Assembly: GCF_000526195.1 (NCBI RefSeq)
Contig: NZ_JAFP01000001.1
Location: forward strand, 470,001-534,000
Length of the DNA: 64,000 nucleotides
Source: Hippea sp. KM1
GTDB taxonomy: Bacteria > Campylobacterota_A > Desulfurellia > Desulfurellales > Hippeaceae
Reading direction: 5' to 3'
Both the position numbers and the translations under genes were made by a program. The notes under the pieces are model-generated. The model made no database searches. It had not been told where the DNA came from and saw only the letters and a list, made by a program, of their open reading frames with translations. Below, piece by piece: positions 62,861-64,000 of this stretch (position 1 is the stretch's first letter; each line of letters begins with the position of its first letter).

Positions 62861-63586
62861 ATGGGCCATCAAGATGATATTGATGCATTGATTGCCGAAT
62901 TTAACAAGACCGATAAGAACGAGGTCAATTCGGTAATAGATGAGTTTGTGGAAAAAAGCGACGATGAGATCGTCGAAAAGGCCATGAGGCCTAAAGCCGA
63001 GAAGGAAGCGACCGATAAGGTTGAGGATGAAGAAGCAGAAAAACTAAGGGGCGTGAGGCTTCCGCCAAAGGAGCATAGGGTAATCGACAGGTTAGATGAG
63101 ATAAACAAGGAGAGCGAGGAGAAGGTCAATAAGCTTTTTGAAAAGCTTGAGGCTATATGTGCAGAGGTGGATGAGGTTGAGGGCATGATAGAAGAGATCA
63201 AGCCCTATGTTAATAAACATAAAGAGTTTATGGATTTCTTTGTGGAGCACTTCCCCAGAACCGTTGTGAAGAACAACTATGAGTATTTCAAAAACATAAT
63301 AAACATACTAAACGACATAGAGAATAAGGTCAACAGCGTCAGGGACAACACATACGAAGCAATGGACATACTGCAGTTTCAGGATATTACCAGGCAGAAG
63401 ATTGAAAGGGTTATCTCTGTTATCAAGGCGCTTCACGATTATCTTAACAACTGGTTTGCATCCTCCTATGAGGATGTGCCCAGGGCGAGGGTTGCCCATA
63501 CAATAGTGGATGAATCTGAGAAGGAGAAAGTCGATCAAGAGGTTGAAGAAATAATAAAGCAAATGCAAAGGGGTGAGGTAAAATGA
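62861..63586 (+). CDS. cheZ: CheZ-like CheY-P phosphatase
   Basis: A 241-residue, almost all-helical protein. The C-terminal active-site block LQFQDITRQKIERVI (~171-185) keeps Asp175 and Gln179, equivalent to the DFQDLTGQ catalytic motif of CheZ. The middle (~75-165) is a long coiled coil suitable for the four-helix dimer. The N-terminus, HQDDIDALIAEF, resembles the SQ-x-EIDALL CheY-P-binding peptide of FliM, which in E. coli CheZ is at the C-terminus instead. It overlaps cheY by four bases. Confidence 0.88.
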   Translation: MGHQDDIDALIAEFNKTDKNEVNSVIDEFVEKSDDEIVEKAMRPKAEKEATDKVEDEEAEKLRGVRLPPKEHRVIDRLDEINKESEEKVNKLFEKLEAICAEVDEVEGMIEEIKPYVNKHKEFMDFFVEHFPRTVVKNNYEYFKNIINILNDIENKVNSVRDNTYEAMDILQFQDITRQKIERVISVIKALHDYLNNWFASSYEDVPRARVAHTIVDESEKEKVDQEVEEIIKQMQRGEVK

Positions 63587-63957
63587 AGATTATAACCATT
63601 GACGATTCTTCAACTATGAGAAGGATTATCAAGAATACATTAAAGAGAATTGGATACGGCGATGAGATATTGGAGGCCGAAAACGGCAAGGAAGCGCTGG
63701 ATATCCTTGCCAACAACGATGTCGATTTGATTATAACAGACTGGAATATGCCTGTTATGGACGGGTTGACATTTGTAAAGAAGATCAGGTCAGACCACAA
63801 ATACGACGATGTGCCTATTATTATGGTCACAACGGAGGCTGCAAAGGAGGACATTATCACGGCTCTTAAGGCCGGTGTGAACAACTATATTGTTAAGCCG
63901 TTCACGCCTCAGGTGTTGAAGGAGAAAATAGAGGCCGTTTTGGGTTTGAAGGATTGA
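63583..63957 (+). CDS. cheY: Chemotaxis response regulator CheY
   Basis: A 124-residue stand-alone receiver. The acidic pair is in TIDDSSTMRRII, the phospho-acceptor in IITDWNMPVMDGL, the threonine in IIMVTTEAAKED, and the lysine in NYIVKPFTPQVL. It binds the flagellar switch when phosphorylated by CheA. It ends the che block, directly after the CheZ-like phosphatase. The next gene starts within its stop codon. Confidence 0.96.
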   Translation: MKIITIDDSSTMRRIIKNTLKRIGYGDEILEAENGKEALDILANNDVDLIITDWNMPVMDGLTFVKKIRSDHKYDDVPIIMVTTEAAKEDIITALKAGVNNYIVKPFTPQVLKEKIEAVLGLKD

Positions 63958-64000
63958 TAGAGCTCAGTGGTGTATGTAAGTATTACAGGAAGGGCTCATA
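63954..64000 (+). CDS. ABC transporter ATP-binding protein, N-terminus (partial)
   Basis: Starting with TTG at 63954, overlapping the cheY stop, the frame reads MIELSGVCKYYRKGS, which matches the N-terminal strand of LolD/FtsE/MacB-type ABC ATPases (I-x-L-x-x-V-x-K-x-Y). The Walker A lies beyond the window. The exact start and subfamily are uncertain. Confidence 0.6.
   Translation, partial: MIELSGVCKYYRKGS

Overview
The window looks like a chromosomal segment of a motile, AT-rich, probably thermophilic anaerobic bacterium, most likely from or near the Desulfurellales (Hippea/Desulfurella type). This placement is inferred from protein style and gene combinations: FliK-FlgD-FlgE-FlgE flagellar block, CheA with a C-terminal receiver-like domain followed by CheW, CheV, CheX, CheZ and CheY, a TtuA-type tRNA thiolase with a ubiquitin-like partner, and a possible futalosine-pathway deaminase. 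No 16S sequence is present, so it cannot be confirmed here.

Layout. 1-2414: end of an rRNA operon (23S 3' end, 5S, tRNA-Met), a FapA (DUF342) gene and tRNA-Leu. 2415-6470: a decayed Mu-like prophage (tail chaperone and baseplate J fragments, a gpF-type head protein with a C-terminal nuclease-like domain). The gpF gene is split by a complete ISL3-family insertion with 29-bp inverted repeats and an 8-bp T8 target duplication. A lone degenerate CRISPR repeat sits at the junction of two phage fragments. 6499-9652: a CRISPR array of 49 repeats and 48 spacers, transcribed on the minus strand. 9752-19109: a type I-B operon (cas6-cas8b1-cas7-cas5-cas3-cas4-cas1-cas2) whose cas1 is split by an IS256-family element flanked by a perfect 8-bp duplication. 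Removing the element and one duplication restores the cas1 frame, so adaptation is probably disabled recently while the interference genes look intact.

19130-30759: housekeeping genes: diguanylate cyclase, NfeD, TtuB/TtuA-like pair, PriA, S21, RqcH, CvpA, M23 peptidase, MATE exporter and an amidohydrolase. 30749-37402 (minus): flagellar hook operon behind a candidate sigma-54 promoter. 37467-51123: NnrDE, a two-receiver diguanylate cyclase, HemB, glycosyltransferase, polysaccharide deacetylase, MenG, a MazF-type toxin pair, PrfB with a programmed +1 frameshift, LysS, TrkH/TrkA and Fbp. A candidate 6S RNA lies at about 51192-51322. 51564-56129: DppC-like permease, RodA, RNase G and PurB.

56194-63957 is a dense signalling operon: a soluble histidine kinase, a Cache-HAMP membrane protein with no output domain, then CheA-CheW-CheV-CheX-CheZ-CheY. 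Genes in most blocks overlap by a few bases, indicating tight translational coupling. The most notable points are the two precisely mapped insertions, the orphan CRISPR repeat in phage debris, the split sensor/kinase pair at the head of the che operon, and the unusual CheZ with a FliM-like N-terminal CheY-binding motif.
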